A DNA stretch of 64,000 nt from contig CM066031.1 of NCBI GenBank assembly GCA_033557465.1, positions 1,068,054,444-1,068,118,443 of the forward strand. The letters are read 5' to 3'. This DNA is from Ichthyophis bannanicus. Its lineage: Eukaryota > Chordata > Amphibia > Gymnophiona > Ichthyophiidae. Below, piece by piece: positions 1 to 10,254 of this stretch. The position numbers were made by a program, and so were the translations under genes. The notes beneath the pieces are model-generated. The model was not told the origin of the DNA. It worked only from the letters and a program-made list of their open reading frames with translations, and searched no databases. Numbering within the stretch: position 1 is the first letter of the stretch; each line of letters opens with the position of its first letter.

Positions 1-486
1 TATCCTTACCCTCTCCATCACAAGCACACTTAGAACAGACCCGTCACTCCGCTTTCTTTTTTCTGGGTCCCTCCCTTTGGAATGCTTTGCCTCCTTCCCT
101 CCGACTAGAACCTTCATATTCCAAATTTAAAGAGCAATTGAAAACTCACCTGTTTCAGCAAGCATTTGACCTTCCCCGGATGCCCCCTCCTGAAACCCTC
201 AGTCCTTGTTTGCTTATCCTTGGTGCTGTTGTCTAGTCCTGTATTGTTGTCTCCCTTTTATTGTTTTGTCTTCCTTTCTGTACCTGTTGTCTGTTTTGAA
301 TCCTTCGTCTGTTATGTCTCTGTGCTCTTTTGCTGCTGTTGTATTCTGTCCTTTACCCTCTCTTTCTATTTATAATTTGGCGTTCCTTTTCCTTAGCTTA
401 GTGGCGTATTGCCTTTTATTGTACACCGCTCAAATGTCTTGACAAGAGCGGTCTATCAAATGACGCAATAAAGATAAAGATAAAGA
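1..486 (+). mobile_element. L2-type LINE, 3' end (RT C-terminus and 3' UTR)
   Basis: The first 200 bases read, on the + strand, as the C-terminal tail of an L2-type LINE reverse transcriptase ORF, with the family pattern GPSLWNALPPSLR followed by a KFKEQLKTHLF stretch. The 3' UTR follows and includes the inverted pair accgctc / gagcggt near 425-455, common in L2-type 3' ends of this window. The copy ends in short A-rich repeats (aataaagataaagataaag) at about 463-486. The 5' part lies outside the window. Inference from motifs; the same tail type recurs at 3.0, 30.0, 53.7 and 63.8 kb. Confidence 0.7.
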
Positions 487-867
487 AGGGCTCAGCTGTT
501 ACTGGTTAGTGATAATTTCCTGATTAGTGAATTGCTCTACCACCGACTTCGAAACAAAGTGACCTTGGAGGCGGTAAAGCAGACTGAGGCAATAGAGATA
601 CTTGGGCAGGAAACCAAAATCTTAGTGGGAAATAGCAGTCTCCATCTGACAGTGGGGAATACTAGTCTCACCCACAAGTTCTTCATAATGGAAGGGCTAG
701 AATTGCCCCTGTACTTAGGCTCAGACTTCGTTGTTAGGCTAGGAGCCTACTTCGACCTCATAAATGATATCCTGTGGATTTGTTTGGGTGGCTACCCTGT
801 TACCATGCTTGAGGTCAGTCTGTTCCCCAAGTCTGTGATGTGATGACTGCCAATGATGTCAAGGATC
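487..867 (+). pseudogene. Retrovirus-like pol remnant, protease-like segment
   Basis: An open frame at 532-843 encodes about 100 residues ending with LGSDFVVRLGAYFDLI, the pattern of the C-terminal half of a retropepsin-like protease or protease-RT linker. The frame stops just before the left end of the DIRS-like element at about 868. Coding similarity of retroviral type resumes beyond that element, from about 7186 and clearly at 7741, so I infer one old element split in two. No catalytic DTG/DSG triad is visible in the retained part. It is non-functional. The exact family (ERV or Gypsy relative) cannot be decided by eye. Confidence 0.45.
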
Positions 868-1035
868 TCCAGGAACAAGCAGGAATGAGTCTTCACATAT
901 GGGTATGTCGGTACCGACGGAGTCTGCGCGGGAACGCTTCCCAGCGTCCAATCAAAGAGCTTTTGGAAGCATCCCACCACGCCTGCGTGCTGCCTTCCCG
1001 CCTTTCCCAACTGCCTCTCCTCAGTTTTCGTTTTT
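868..1035 (+). repeat. DIRS-like element, left terminal inverted repeat
   Basis: About 160 bases, including tcttcacatatgggtatgtc and the GC-rich stretch around cggagtctgcgcggg, recur in reverse orientation at about 6985-7150 with only a few differences. Inverted terminal repeats are the hallmark of DIRS-type tyrosine-recombinase retrotransposons. The pair brackets about 6.3 kb, a normal length for that group, although the interior is largely replaced by later insertions. Confidence 0.6.
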
Positions 1036-1245
1036 CCGCGGAGCCGGCAGGACGTCCTCCTGTCACCGCAGAAAATTCTTGTTTTTATTTTTTAGTTTTC
1101 TTGTGGTCGCGGCTGTCTCCCGACGCCACCGGTACCACCGGTGTTTCTTTTCTTTTCTTGAAATACATTTTTTTCCACGGGATATATTTTTTCCTCTTAG
1201 TATCCCACGGTCTCTTAGGCCTTTTAGGCCTCTTCTTTTTCCTTC

Positions 1246-2679
1246 ATGGAACCGCCAGGCACTTTCTCTAAGAAATGTTCACCCTGTGGCGGTACAACTT
1301 TATTTTTAGACCCTCAAAGTCGGTGTCTAACCTGCTTGGGTCCTGACAACAGTTTGGTGAGAAGAGGTTTTCAATATCGAGATTCCCTCGATACACGGTT
1401 GCCCTCCAACTTCGGGGCACCGTCCCCTTCTTCTTCCACACAAGATCAGGTAACCCACAAACAGTCTGTTAAGACTAGCCAGTCCTCGAGTGGTAGGTTT
1501 CATGCACAGCATGAAGACGGCTCCGGCCTTGCCCTCGAGGGCTGTGACCCAGTAGCTCCCCAGGAACCAATGGACACAGATAAGCATCCGGTGGTAGAAG
1601 CCGGTACTGCAGGAGAAAGCAGGGATTTCTCTGCAGAAAGAAAAAAACTCAGAACTAATCAAGCAGAACAACTCACCTCGGGGGAAGGGAGTAGTAAAGC
1701 TCTTGATTGGGCACGCCCCAAGAGGAGGCGGGCAGTGCAAGCTAGAAGCACCTGGTTAAATAGTCTGAAACCAGGAAGTGAAAGAGAGCAAAAGAAACTA
1801 GGAGAGCCACAGAGGCTAAGAGAGAAGCCAAGAGAACAACAGGGACGGAGAGAATTTCTAGAAGGAGAAACAAGAGTTTCAGAGGGAAAGTCTGGAAGGA
1901 AATATCTTTGCTGCTGTGATTCCTCCAATAGTCTGCAACTAGCAGGTAGCGTGGTGGAAGACTCAGAAGAGGAAAGGAACTGCTGGAGGCAGAATACTTT
2001 CAGAACGCTGAGAAATCCAAGGCTACAGGACCAGGCAGAGCTATGGAATAAAAGGCAGAAGGACAAAGAATTCTCCAAGGGAAAGCTTCTATACAAGGTA
2101 CCCAGTGGGGGAGAAGTAGTGGATAAGTGTTATGCTCCAAAGCCAGAGAGAGTGTGCCCTAGTTTTAAAAGCCAAGTCAGACAAAATGGTGGCAGCTGTT
2201 TTCAGCAAGGAGAAGCTTTGAATAAAAGTGAATATTCTTACAAGCTAGCTGAAGAACCTAGCCAGGAAAGGGCTGACGTCAGTGCTTTTAAATGTCTCTT
2301 TAAAGACTCTCCCATTACTGCTAAGTATCTAAGCACAGCACCCACGTGTAGAGAAAGGTGGGGAGATAACGTTAGCAGCACATTGAATGTTTGTTTTCCT
2401 GACACAAACAAATATACTAATCAGCCTGAGATAGAGAGGCTCAGCAAACAATTGCTCACGGGAGAAAAGGAACGCCAGCTAAGTGAAGGGAAGTCTCCAG
2501 CTGAATCACTTCTCCACGAGTTCAGAGAGTTTTTAGAACATAAGGCAAGTTTTAACTACAGTGCTCCAGAACCAGTTACTGGCTGTAAAGAAGGAATGCC
2601 TATTTCTAATTCTCTGTCTTCCTCAGAAGAGGATATGTTAATGGACTGTTCTACATGCTTAATTGAGAAAGACAATTAA
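1246..2679 (+). CDS. Chimeric 477-aa ORF: DIRS gag-like N-terminus joined to an unclassified acidic/basic protein
   Basis: This is one of the longest open frames in the window. Residues 1-45 carry a CxxC-x12-CxxC pattern (CSPC at 11-14, CLTC at 27-30) resembling the short zinc-binding N-terminus of DIRS-type ORF1 proteins, and the position just inside the DIRS-like terminal repeat supports that. From roughly residue 60 the composition changes to a Ser/Lys/Glu-rich, low-complexity protein with few hydrophobic stretches, ending in an acidic EEDMLMD segment. I do not recognise this part. No transmembrane segment or enzyme motif is visible. A similar Lys/Arg/Ser-rich ORF, also ending in a DHMLID-type segment, is inserted in the Ngaro-like element near 22.8-23.7 kb. 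It could be a gag-like protein of an undescribed LTR or LINE family, or a fortuitous ORF. Confidence 0.4.
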   Translation: MEPPGTFSKKCSPCGGTTLFLDPQSRCLTCLGPDNSLVRRGFQYRDSLDTRLPSNFGAPSPSSSTQDQVTHKQSVKTSQSSSGRFHAQHEDGSGLALEGCDPVAPQEPMDTDKHPVVEAGTAGESRDFSAERKKLRTNQAEQLTSGEGSSKALDWARPKRRRAVQARSTWLNSLKPGSEREQKKLGEPQRLREKPREQQGRREFLEGETRVSEGKSGRKYLCCCDSSNSLQLAGSVVEDSEEERNCWRQNTFRTLRNPRLQDQAELWNKRQKDKEFSKGKLLYKVPSGGEVVDKCYAPKPERVCPSFKSQVRQNGGSCFQQGEALNKSEYSYKLAEEPSQERADVSAFKCLFKDSPITAKYLSTAPTCRERWGDNVSSTLNVCFPDTNKYTNQPEIERLSKQLLTGEKERQLSEGKSPAESLLHEFREFLEHKASFNYSAPEPVTGCKEGMPISNSLSSSEEDMLMDCSTCLIEKDN

Positions 2680-3022
2680 GGAGAAAAGTTTACCTGTTAT
2701 ATGAAGCAATATAGCAGAGGCACTTAACTCGTCCTATACAAGAAGCTGGTAGAAAGTGAATGAGTCAATGTACCAGTGATTGCTATAACAGTAGCACTAC
2801 TGTTGTAGGAACTTTTCTGTCTCACCCTTTTTTGATTGGATCACATGAAGTGAATGTGAATTCCGGAATATAGCACAGCATTGCAAGTCTGTTTAGCAAG
2901 TTTCTTTACTCTTGTTTTGGATTTATACTTCTGCACCGTCTGTACCATTTGAACTGCACAACTGGCAAATAAACCTCATGAAAAATAAATTTCTCTTTGC
3001 CATGCCTTACTGCTCGAAGCAC
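2680..3022 (+). other. 3' flank of the 477-aa ORF with poly(A)-signal-like sites
   Basis: AT-rich non-coding sequence. Two AATAAA-type hexamers occur near 2968 and 2984, which would suit the 3' end of the element carrying the preceding ORF. No repeat ends or target-site duplication could be placed. The segment ends where the T-rich tail of the L2-type LINE begins. Confidence 0.35.
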
Positions 3023-4683
3023 TATTTTATTTTTATTTATTTTATTTATTTAACATTTTTTATATACCGCACTATTCATCATCAGTGCGGTTTACATTGA
3101 ACAACAACATACCTGTCAATACATGACTGATCTAGGTTTACAGATAACAGGGAGGATAAACTGGGTGTAAACTGGGGCTAACTATCTACATAATTATACA
3201 TAATTATATATACATTAGATAGGTTACATCAAAATTTGAGTTTGACAAGAATACAGTGTTATTACGTTTTGATTTTTTGTTCTGGGTTGTTGTTATGTGT
3301 AGGAGTTATCTGAGTGAGGTGGGGGCCGGTTCTATTGGGTGTATGGTAGCCTGAAGTGCAGAGTGAATAAGTAGTGCTTGATGGACTTTCTAAATTGGGT
3401 GATATCCCTGATTGATCTGATATTTGGAGGTAGTTTGTTCCAGCATTTGGGAGCATAGGACACAAAAGCTCTGTTAGTAGTTTGTTGTGTCCATTTTGTG
3501 GAGATGCTAGGAATAACTAGTGTGTTTTCTGCTACTAGTCTCCTGGGTCTGTTGTTTGGTGTGAGGGTGATGAGGTTTGAGATCGATGCAGGAGATAATT
3601 TATTAATAGCTTTGAATGTGATGAGGAGGGTTTTGTATGTTATTCTGCAGTTTATCGGGAGCCAGTGCAGATCGATCAGAATTGGTGTTATATGATCCCT
3701 TATAGAAGCTCCAGATAAGATGCGGGCTGCCGCGTTCATCGCCAGTTGAAGTGGATTTAGAGTATTCTTGGGGAGGCCATGAAGGATGATATTCGCATAG
3801 TCAAAATGTGGTGTGACTATTGCTTGGAAGACTGTACGGAAGTCCTTGGTCTCCATCATTGGTTTCAGGTGGCGCAGTGTTTTTAGTTTGTAGTAAATTG
3901 ACCTTACTGTTTTCTTTATGTGTTCTTTAAGATTGAGTTGTTGATCGAGTATCACACCGAGGTACTTTATGGAGGTCTTGATTGGGAGTTCTGCATCTCT
4001 TACTGTGAGGGTGGTTGGCGGAGCAAATTGCTTGTTTCTTGTGGCTATGAGTACTTCGGTTTTCTTGAAATTTATTCTCATGTTCTGATTGAGAAGCCAG
4101 TCGGTTATTGTGTTGAAACAGTTGATTAGTGGAGAGTAGTCAGGATTTGAGATATTGATCTGTGTGAATATTAGTACGTCATCCGCGTATAATAGGCAGG
4201 ATATATCGAAGTCTTTGGTGATTTGGCAGATTGGCTGCATGTATATATTAAAAAGCAACGCAGATAGAGATGAGCCTTGAGGTACTCCCTGTTTCTGTTT
4301 GAAGGGTTCGGATGTAATGTTGCCTGTACGGACCTGTTGCCAGCGCTCATCTAGGTAAGATTTGCACCAGTTCCAGGCTTGGTTACGGATACCTTTTTCG
4401 TGAAGTCTGGCTAGCATAATCTTATGGTCGACTGAGTCGAACGCCGCTGATATGTCCAGAAAAATCATTGCAATCGCCATTTGAATGTTGTCAATCCCGC
4501 AAATGAGTTTATTAAGTAGTGAAGTCATGAGTGTTTCTGTTCCATGAGCTTCTCGGAATCCATGTTGGCATGGGTCCAACGGGGCTGCTGTGTCAATGTG
4601 GTGTTGGATCTGCCTCTGAGTTTCCTTTTCAAGTATCTTGGCTAGATAGGGAATGCTGGAGATTGGGCGGTAGGACTCTTCCT
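3023..4683 (-). mobile_element. L2-type LINE, 5'-truncated, minus strand
   Basis: A 1.66-kb minus-strand LINE copy. On the + strand it starts with its T-rich tail (repeated ttta units at 3026-3053) and the ataccgc motif shared with the other L2-type ends here. The RT frame fills 3332-4579 and the similarity continues upstream to about 4680, where the copy stops abruptly, the usual 5' truncation of LINE insertions. It sits inside DIRS-like sequence. Confidence 0.75.
3332..4579 (-). CDS. L2-type LINE reverse transcriptase, open C-terminal 415 aa
   Basis: The ORF covers the RT palm and thumb and the C-terminal region. In order: QHGFR (fingers, residues 5-9), the first catalytic block FLDISAAFDSVDH (about 40-52), GVPQGSSLSALLFNIYM (about 99-115), the second catalytic block YADDVLIF (about 130-137), KYLGVILD (thumb), then the LHWLPI and CWNKLPP blocks diagnostic of the L2/CR1 lineage. 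Both catalytic aspartates of the YADD box and the FLD aspartate are present and the frame is uninterrupted over 415 codons, so this copy is fairly young. It lacks the endonuclease half because of 5' truncation and cannot be autonomous. Confidence 0.85.
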   Translation of the reverse strand: MDPCQHGFREAHGTETLMTSLLNKLICGIDNIQMAIAMIFLDISAAFDSVDHKIMLARLHEKGIRNQAWNWCKSYLDERWQQVRTGNITSEPFKQKQGVPQGSSLSALLFNIYMQPICQITKDFDISCLLYADDVLIFTQINISNPDYSPLINCFNTITDWLLNQNMRINFKKTEVLIATRNKQFAPPTTLTVRDAELPIKTSIKYLGVILDQQLNLKEHIKKTVRSIYYKLKTLRHLKPMMETKDFRTVFQAIVTPHFDYANIILHGLPKNTLNPLQLAMNAAARILSGASIRDHITPILIDLHWLPINCRITYKTLLITFKAINKLSPASISNLITLTPNNRPRRLVAENTLVIPSISTKWTQQTTNRAFVSYAPKCWNKLPPNIRSIRDITQFRKSIKHYLFTLHFRLPYTQ

Positions 4684-4688
4684 AAACA

Positions 4689-5289
4689 CTAAACACAACT
4701 ACAACTAATTGCCTCCAGGGCATCACAAGGCAACCCCTCCTTAAACCCCCAAGGTTAGGGAGCGGGCGGCGTGATAGGGCCCACTGGCTTCAAAACCCCG
4801 GCGGGAGTCTTCGGTCTCCAAAGCAAATAAGGGGTTTCAGGTTGTTCCTGGGGTTCACCCCTCATAGAACATACCTCAGCCGTGTCCGGTGGTGGCATCC
4901 GCTTTGAGCGGTACCGGTACCCCGGCATCGGCACTGGTGTTGGATGAAACACTCCTCACCAGGGATCGTCATCTGGCGTCCTCGGTACCTTCGGGACCGC
5001 TGGATATACCCCAGACTGACTTTCCATTATCGGTACCAGCACCGATACTACCACTGCCGTTGATACCCTCTAGAAGTGCATCGATAGACTCGCTTCCTTC
5101 GATGCCGAGTCTGGAATCAATCTCCAGTCTGGAGGACTTGGTACCGGCTCTCGGCGGTACCGAAGGCTCGGTTCCGATGATTCGGATTCACAACTCTCGG
5201 TTCCTTTGAGGCCGATTGAGTTGCCACTGGTTGACCTTCCTTCACCGGTCAAAAAAAGAACCCTAGCACAGGGCAAAACACAAAATCCA
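4689..5289 (+). pseudogene. DIRS-like ORF1 fragment
   Basis: Between the L2 copy and the Penelope-like fragment lies GC-rich sequence with many ggtacc/ggtaccg repeats. A + frame at 4889-5209 gives a Ser/Pro/Leu-rich polypeptide with repeated SLPSMPSLESISSLEDL-like units. Low-complexity, dipeptide-like gag proteins of this sort are typical of DIRS-type ORF1, and the position between the two DIRS-like terminal repeats fits. No enzymatic domain. Assignment is by composition and context only. Confidence 0.35.
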
Positions 5290-5501
5290 AAATGAAAGTA
5301 CCCCGGCTCACAAAAACCTGCCGTATAGTTTAATTACAAAAATCAAAAACTATGTTTTAACATTTTCTTTTTGTCGGAATGACCAAGCAAGAGAGAGCAG
5401 GATTTTACCCACCCCTCGCCGAGGTCAGTCCTTTTTAATAATTTTAAAATGCTTGAACACTTATCTTATTCACTTCAACTCAGCCAGCATAGAATTCCAA
5501 A

Positions 5502-5553
5502 GACACAACGTGCCACGTTTCGAGCCATCCATCGGTGGCCCGGCATCAGGTGA
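5502..5553 (-). ncRNA. Hammerhead-ribozyme-like motif (degenerate)
   Basis: Read on the minus strand: CAC, CTGATGC, a GGGCC/GGCTC stem with a 10-nt loop, CGAAAC, a self-complementary ACGTG-G-CACGT arm, then TT and GTG. The order box 1, stem II, GAAA, short palindromic stem III matches the hammerhead ribozymes known from Penelope-like terminal repeats, where a palindromic stem III allows dimer action. The box 1 base after CTGATG is C instead of A, so activity is doubtful. Confidence 0.4.
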
Positions 5554-5751
5554 AGTTTGTTGAATCCCAAAAAAGTTGGCTTTATAATGACACCTCAACG
5601 GTTAGGCTTTTTTATATAGATGGCGTGTGACGTCACTGCATACGTGGAGATCATGCAACCAATCGATCTTCTGAACGTTGCAAGCATAAAGAGTAGAGGG
5701 AAAACCCACTGCCAGGGAATCCCATTACTGTCAGTTATTACCAGAAACACA

Positions 5752-6117
5752 TCATAATATTGTCTGCCATTCCACAGAGGCATTGAGTCCACGAGGCGAA
5801 ACAGTATCTAATTGAAATATCCAACGCTGCTCAATGCGCTGTAATTTTACAATTCGGTCACCCCCTCGGGGATCCATGGGAATATGATCCAAAACTCGCC
5901 ATCGCAGTTGATGAAAAAGATGTTTTTCTTGAAGGCAATGAATCACCATAGGTGCCGAAACTGTTTTCATTCTTAGACGAGAAGCATGCTCCCCCAGGTG
6001 AATCTTGATTTGGCGAGTAGTACGACCCACATAAAATAACCCACAAGGGCATATGATTAGATAAATAACATAGGTTTGGGTTTCTACACACACAACCACT
6101 CCTGTGGTAGTCAACAA
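5752..6117 (-). pseudogene. GIY-YIG endonuclease domain of a Penelope-like retrotransposon (truncated)
   Basis: The 121-residue frame contains the GIY-YIG core as VIYLIICPCGLFYVGRTTR (residues 17-35): the first tyrosine block, the cysteine pair, then FYVG, followed by the conserved arginine. A downstream HLGEH segment matches the helix after the core in Penelope-type proteins. The fold normally cuts target DNA to prime reverse transcription in the nucleus. Here there is no RT in frame upstream, so the copy is dead. The frame stays open to residue 121, ending in the segment that overlaps the terminal region. Confidence 0.7.
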
Positions 6118-6120
6118 TTT

Positions 6121-6804
6121 TTATACCATAACCTAACGGTTTAGGTACCTCTGAAGCTTTCCGTGCCCAGTATCTCTCCTAGCTTACCCCAGTTAGGAGA
6201 GACATTGTGGATCTTCAGTTAATCACAGGCTTCAACGCCTCAGGCATTTGTCCTCGCTTTTTGGGATACAAGGAGCTCCCACACCCTTTCTCCCCACAAG
6301 GACTGTGCCTGTTTGTCCAAATTGGTTAGCCTTCTCTTTTTGCTCCTAAGAGTGACTCACTCTGCCCGCAAAAGAGCTAGGGTTTTTCTCATAAAGCCTT
6401 CCGCTGAAGGCCCACCGTTTTGGACTACCCCAGTTTTCCCTACTGGGGTTACCTATTATCTTTCAAGATTCTGTCCTCCACTGGTTTTCCTACAGGATTA
6501 TTACCTCCACTTACAGTGAGGTCCTCTTCACAGTTCCTCTACTAGGTTTCCCAATAGATCCATGAACCTCCATACTTCTGTGAAATCCTGTCAAGGGAGG
6601 TCCATATTGCAATATCCTTTGCAATATTATTGATGACCATCATCATCCACACATAGACTCCATCCCTGCAGTCCTATGCTAGGTTAGCTGTTCCACAGCA
6701 TCCTTCTTTCTTCAACTCCTACCCTCCATCCTCAGGATGCCTGGTGTTCTGGGAGATAGCATGTTCCAGCCTATGACATGCTGGGACTCCAGGCATCTCA
6801 GCTT
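6121..6804. other. Unclassified sequence between Penelope-like and DIRS-like parts
   Basis: No long coding frame or repeat end that I can name. A short + frame at 6313-6519 has no recognisable motif. By position this is probably the remnant of the DIRS-like RT/recombinase region or an older insertion; no motif supports either. Confidence 0.25.
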
Positions 6805-7185
6805 GGGAGTCCCCATATGTGAAGACTCATTCCTGCTTGTTTCTGGAGATAGCACAGTTACTTACCTGTAACAGGTGATCTCTGGGAACAGCAGGAATAA
6901 GTCTTCACAATCCACCCACCTCCCCAGGAGTTGTATCTCTATCTATCTTTCCTTTCCTCTCTCTCTCTCTTTGTCTCAGCTTTAAAACTTAACTGAGGAG
7001 AGGCAGTTGGGAAAGGCGGGAAGGCAGCACGCAGGCGTGGTGGGATGCTTCCAAAAGCTCTTTGATTGGATGCTGGGAAGCGTTCCCGCGCAGACTCCGT
7101 CGGTACCGACATACCCATATGTGAAGACTTATTCCTGCTGTTCCCAGAGATCACCTGTTACAGGTAAGTAACTGTGCTTACCTGG
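6805..7185 (-). repeat. DIRS-like element, right terminal region with repeated end motifs
   Basis: Three copies of a roughly 55-base motif (gaagactCATTCCTGCT-like, followed by tgatctctggga and acagttacttacctgta) lie here: about 6810-6885 in one orientation, 6850-6912 inverted, and 7118-7178 again. The stretch 6985-7150 is the inverted partner of the left terminal repeat at 868-1035. Inverted ends plus an internal copy near the right end resemble DIRS1 organisation (terminal inverted repeats and an internal complementary region). Confidence 0.5.
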
Positions 7186-9690
7186 GAGAGTACAGGATTA
7201 CCTTCCAGGTTCACATACCAAAGGTCCAAAAGGTGCTAGGCAAATTAGACTTTTTTCATCCTAACCTGATATTCATGGAGTTAGATATGTGGAAATAACT
7301 AGTACGCACTGGTTACCAACCTTCATCCTGAGGCAGTAATCCTTTCTGAAGGCAAACCCATTTGATTCCTAATAGCTGAATCCTTCTATGATGTAGAGCT
7401 AAGTTTGCCCATCAATGGAAAAAATGACAGAACTGAGGAAGACCGTCCAGAGGACAAATCGTCTATCACTGTACAGACATCCCCTGGAGGCCCAGTGACT
7501 CTCCAGTGCATCTAGTCTTATGTCACACACTTTTCAAGTTCAGTTTGAGGCAGACTGCTTAGTCATCCCTGTAAGTCCCTGAAATGGAAGTGACAATTCC
7601 TGAGATAGGTTCTGCCTCCAAAATCAGTGCAGTTAGCCTGACAGTCAAGGAAAAATAAGAGATTTCTCCCTGTATCCCACAGTTAGGGTTTACAAGGTGG
7701 TCAATGCTCAATTTAACAAGCTGATTCATGTACCAGTGAAGTGGAAAAAGCTCAACTAAAAGCTCTGCTGTCCCATTATCAAGGTATCTTTGCCACTGGT
7801 GCCTGTGACTGTGGCCTGACGGAATTGCATGTCACACAGGTACTTACACATCCACATTGCAAGCTAGTTTTTGTATGCCAGTACAAAATTACCGTAGACT
7901 CCTATGAATCTTATGGTCTTTTTCTGCCATCATGTTTCTATGTTTCTAATCAAACTCTGGAATTCATTATTGAAGTATGTAATAAAAGCTGTTAGTGTAG
8001 CTGGGTTTAAAAAAGGTTTAGACAAGTTCCTGGAAGAAAGATCCATAAACTATTGTTAAAGAGGACCGTGGAAATCCACTGCTTAGTCTGGGAAAAGCAT
8101 TGTGGAACCTATGTACCTTTTTAGGAACCTGCAAGGTACTTGTGACTTGGATTGGCCACTATTGGAAACAGGATACTGGGTTTGATGGTCCTTGGTCTGA
8201 CTCAGTATGGCATTTTAATCAGTTCAAGAGATTCTGTTAGCACCCCAGAAGCTAGAGGGATCATTTGCTGGTATAATAGCACCTACAATAGACTCTCCTG
8301 CTTCCCCTCCTTAGACATTCTGGAATCTGGAGGATTGCTATAGATTATCACAAACTCAATAAATGAAGTACTCAGACTGGGAAAAAGTGCTGGGCACTGC
8401 AGCACTTCCACAGATATATCCAAGATGAGAAGTTGATGGTTGAAACAAACCATCAACATATCAGCTTCCCATGAAGAGACAGAATCTCATTTTCATCTTA
8501 AGCTGCAAGATCAATCTATATTCCAAACTCGTTGCTGCATTGGTAGCCTTATAATCTGCAGCAAAGGGGGGCATCCACGCGTTGACTATCTATATGGACT
8601 CTGACTATGTCTGTCAGAACTTTTTTTCACGTCTACCAGATTGGAAAACATATGGCATGCTAAATTCCAATAGGCAGTCAGTGAAACATAAGGAACTGAT
8701 CCCAGCTAAAGATCAGCTAATACAGGAGCATAACATGACTGTATACTGGAAAAAGGTTAAAGATCACGCCAAAGTAGGAGGTCAGATAAAAGCAGTAATG
8801 ATTTGGCAGATCAACTGGTTAAGGAAGGCACTACTTTGGAAAAATTCTGGGATTCTGCAGCTAAAGCTGTCACCAAGCAGCAGGCTAAGCAAACCACACC
8901 TCCAATACTACAGCTAAGCAAGTATGCTTCTTCCTTTGGCCTAATGAAGGCACAAAGGTTTGACCCAATTATAGGTAAATTCTATGCCTATAATGAGGAT
9001 TCCCAGACTCATCCTTTGACCCTGGAAAAATTCCAAAAGGATGAGGAGCTCCACATCGCCCAAGATATAGTTTATATCCAGAATGATCTGTTAATCAAGA
9101 AAACATAAACAGGGCATAAGACAGTGGGTAGTGCTGGCCTCTTATTAGAGGGATTATGCTACAGTATGTCTATAATGAACCCTGTGCCTGTCAGAGAGGT
9201 GATAAGATTACCTATGAAGTGCTGAAATTGCTGGCATATTGACCTCACCTGTATCAAGATGTGAAGGTACACACTAACCTCTTGTAAATTCCATCCTTCA
9301 TCCTCCACATACAGGGATCCTTGCAGGAGAAAGGGATAACCATGCCCTGATCTGACATCCAAGTAGACTGGATTGGACCAGTCATCCAATCCACCTGAGG
9401 TAGTTGTCTGTTCATTTATCAAATGGAGAGTATATTCCAGCACAAAATTGCATAGCCAAAACCATGGCTGCCTTATTGCTGAATCATGTTTTCAGTTGAC
9501 AGGGTCTGCTCATGCATGTAGACTTTGATCAAGGTCCACATTTCACTGGACAAGTGATCAAACACATGTGTAAAATTTTAGGAGTGAAGAATAAGTTCCG
9601 CATAACATACCATCCACAACCATCTGGACAGCAGAGGGAGCTAATTAGCATCCTGAAGACGTACATATCCACCACAGGTAAGGACTGAAA
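7186..9690 (+). pseudogene. Old retrovirus-like pol (RT, RNase H, integrase remnants)
   Basis: Degraded + strand pol. The frame at 7741-7890 gives a pre-RT segment (LLSHYQGIFATGACDCGLTEL) ending at VCQYKI, the conserved entry to the RT of spuma/epsilon-type and related elements. The RT fingers motif STYN appears near 8258, followed by IDYHKLNK at about 8343-8366. RNase H is seen at 8582-8800 (TIYMDSDYV with the catalytic Asp, then VKHKELI and VYWKKVKDHAK). An integrase remnant with DFDQGPHFTG and YHPQPSGQQRE is readable across frames at about 9520-9640. Many stops and shifts make it inactive. A CR1 end is inserted at about 7905-8215. Confidence 0.55.
7905..8215 (+). mobile_element. CR1-type LINE 3' end inserted in the old pol
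   Basis: The segment contains the CR1 3' signature shared with copies at 11.7 and 31.6 kb: gctgttagtgtagctgggtt, aaaaaaggttt, gacaagttcctgga, and the end motif ctgactcagtatggcat. Pol coding similarity stops before it and resumes after it, so this is a nested, heavily 5'-truncated insertion. Confidence 0.65.
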
Positions 9691-10080
9691 TATGAAATTA
9701 ACAGGTAGATAAAGGTGAGCCAGTGGATATAGTGCATCTGGATTTTCAGAGAGCTCTTGACAAGGTCCCTCAAGAGAGATTCTTGAGAAAATTAAAAAGT
9801 AATGGGATAAGAGGCAGTGTACTATTTTGATTTGTGAATTGCTTAAAAGAATAAGGAGAGTAGGGCTAAGGGGAGATATTACAGAGGTTTATAAAATAAT
9901 GAATGAGTGGAATGAGTGAATGTAGATTGGTTGTTTACTCCTTCAAAAAGTAGAAAGATTAGAGGACATGCCATAAAGGTACAATGTAGCACATTTAAGA
10001 CTAATCAGAGAAAATATTTTTTCACTGAATGCGTACTCAAACTCTGGAATTCATTGCTGGAAGATATAGGGGCTTGTTTA
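9691..10080 (+). mobile_element. CR1-type LINE fragment (RT plus 3' region, internally deleted)
   Basis: Bases 9705-9850 encode the RT block VDIVHLDFQRALDKVPQ-like, homologous to the CR1 copy at 29.56 kb. Bases 9850-10075 correspond to the region just before the 3' UTR (gagaaaatattttttcact, ctctggaattcattgctgga). The middle of the RT is missing, so the copy is rearranged and dead. Confidence 0.6.
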
Positions 10081-10254
10081 GAAAGCTACGGTAGCGGTTT
10101 CCGATCGTTATCGTTATCGGAGCCGCGGCCCCATTGAAATCAATCCAAATTAGATAAGCAAACAAGGAAAAACAAGTGGCAAATACACAAATATAGTGGG
10201 AAATACAAAGTGTTATTCCAGGAACCCTTTGTCAGTCAAAACCGGACACATGAA

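Larger units (their letters stand above)
5290..6120 (-). mobile_element. Penelope-like element fragment (GIY-YIG end and terminal region)
   Basis: The minus strand carries a GIY-YIG nuclease frame at 5752-6117 followed by about 450 bases of non-coding sequence containing a hammerhead-ribozyme-like motif at 5502-5553. A reverse transcriptase followed by a GIY-YIG endonuclease and ribozyme-bearing terminal repeats is the Penelope-like plan. The RT portion is missing upstream (beyond 6120). The low-coordinate boundary is uncertain. Confidence 0.6.
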
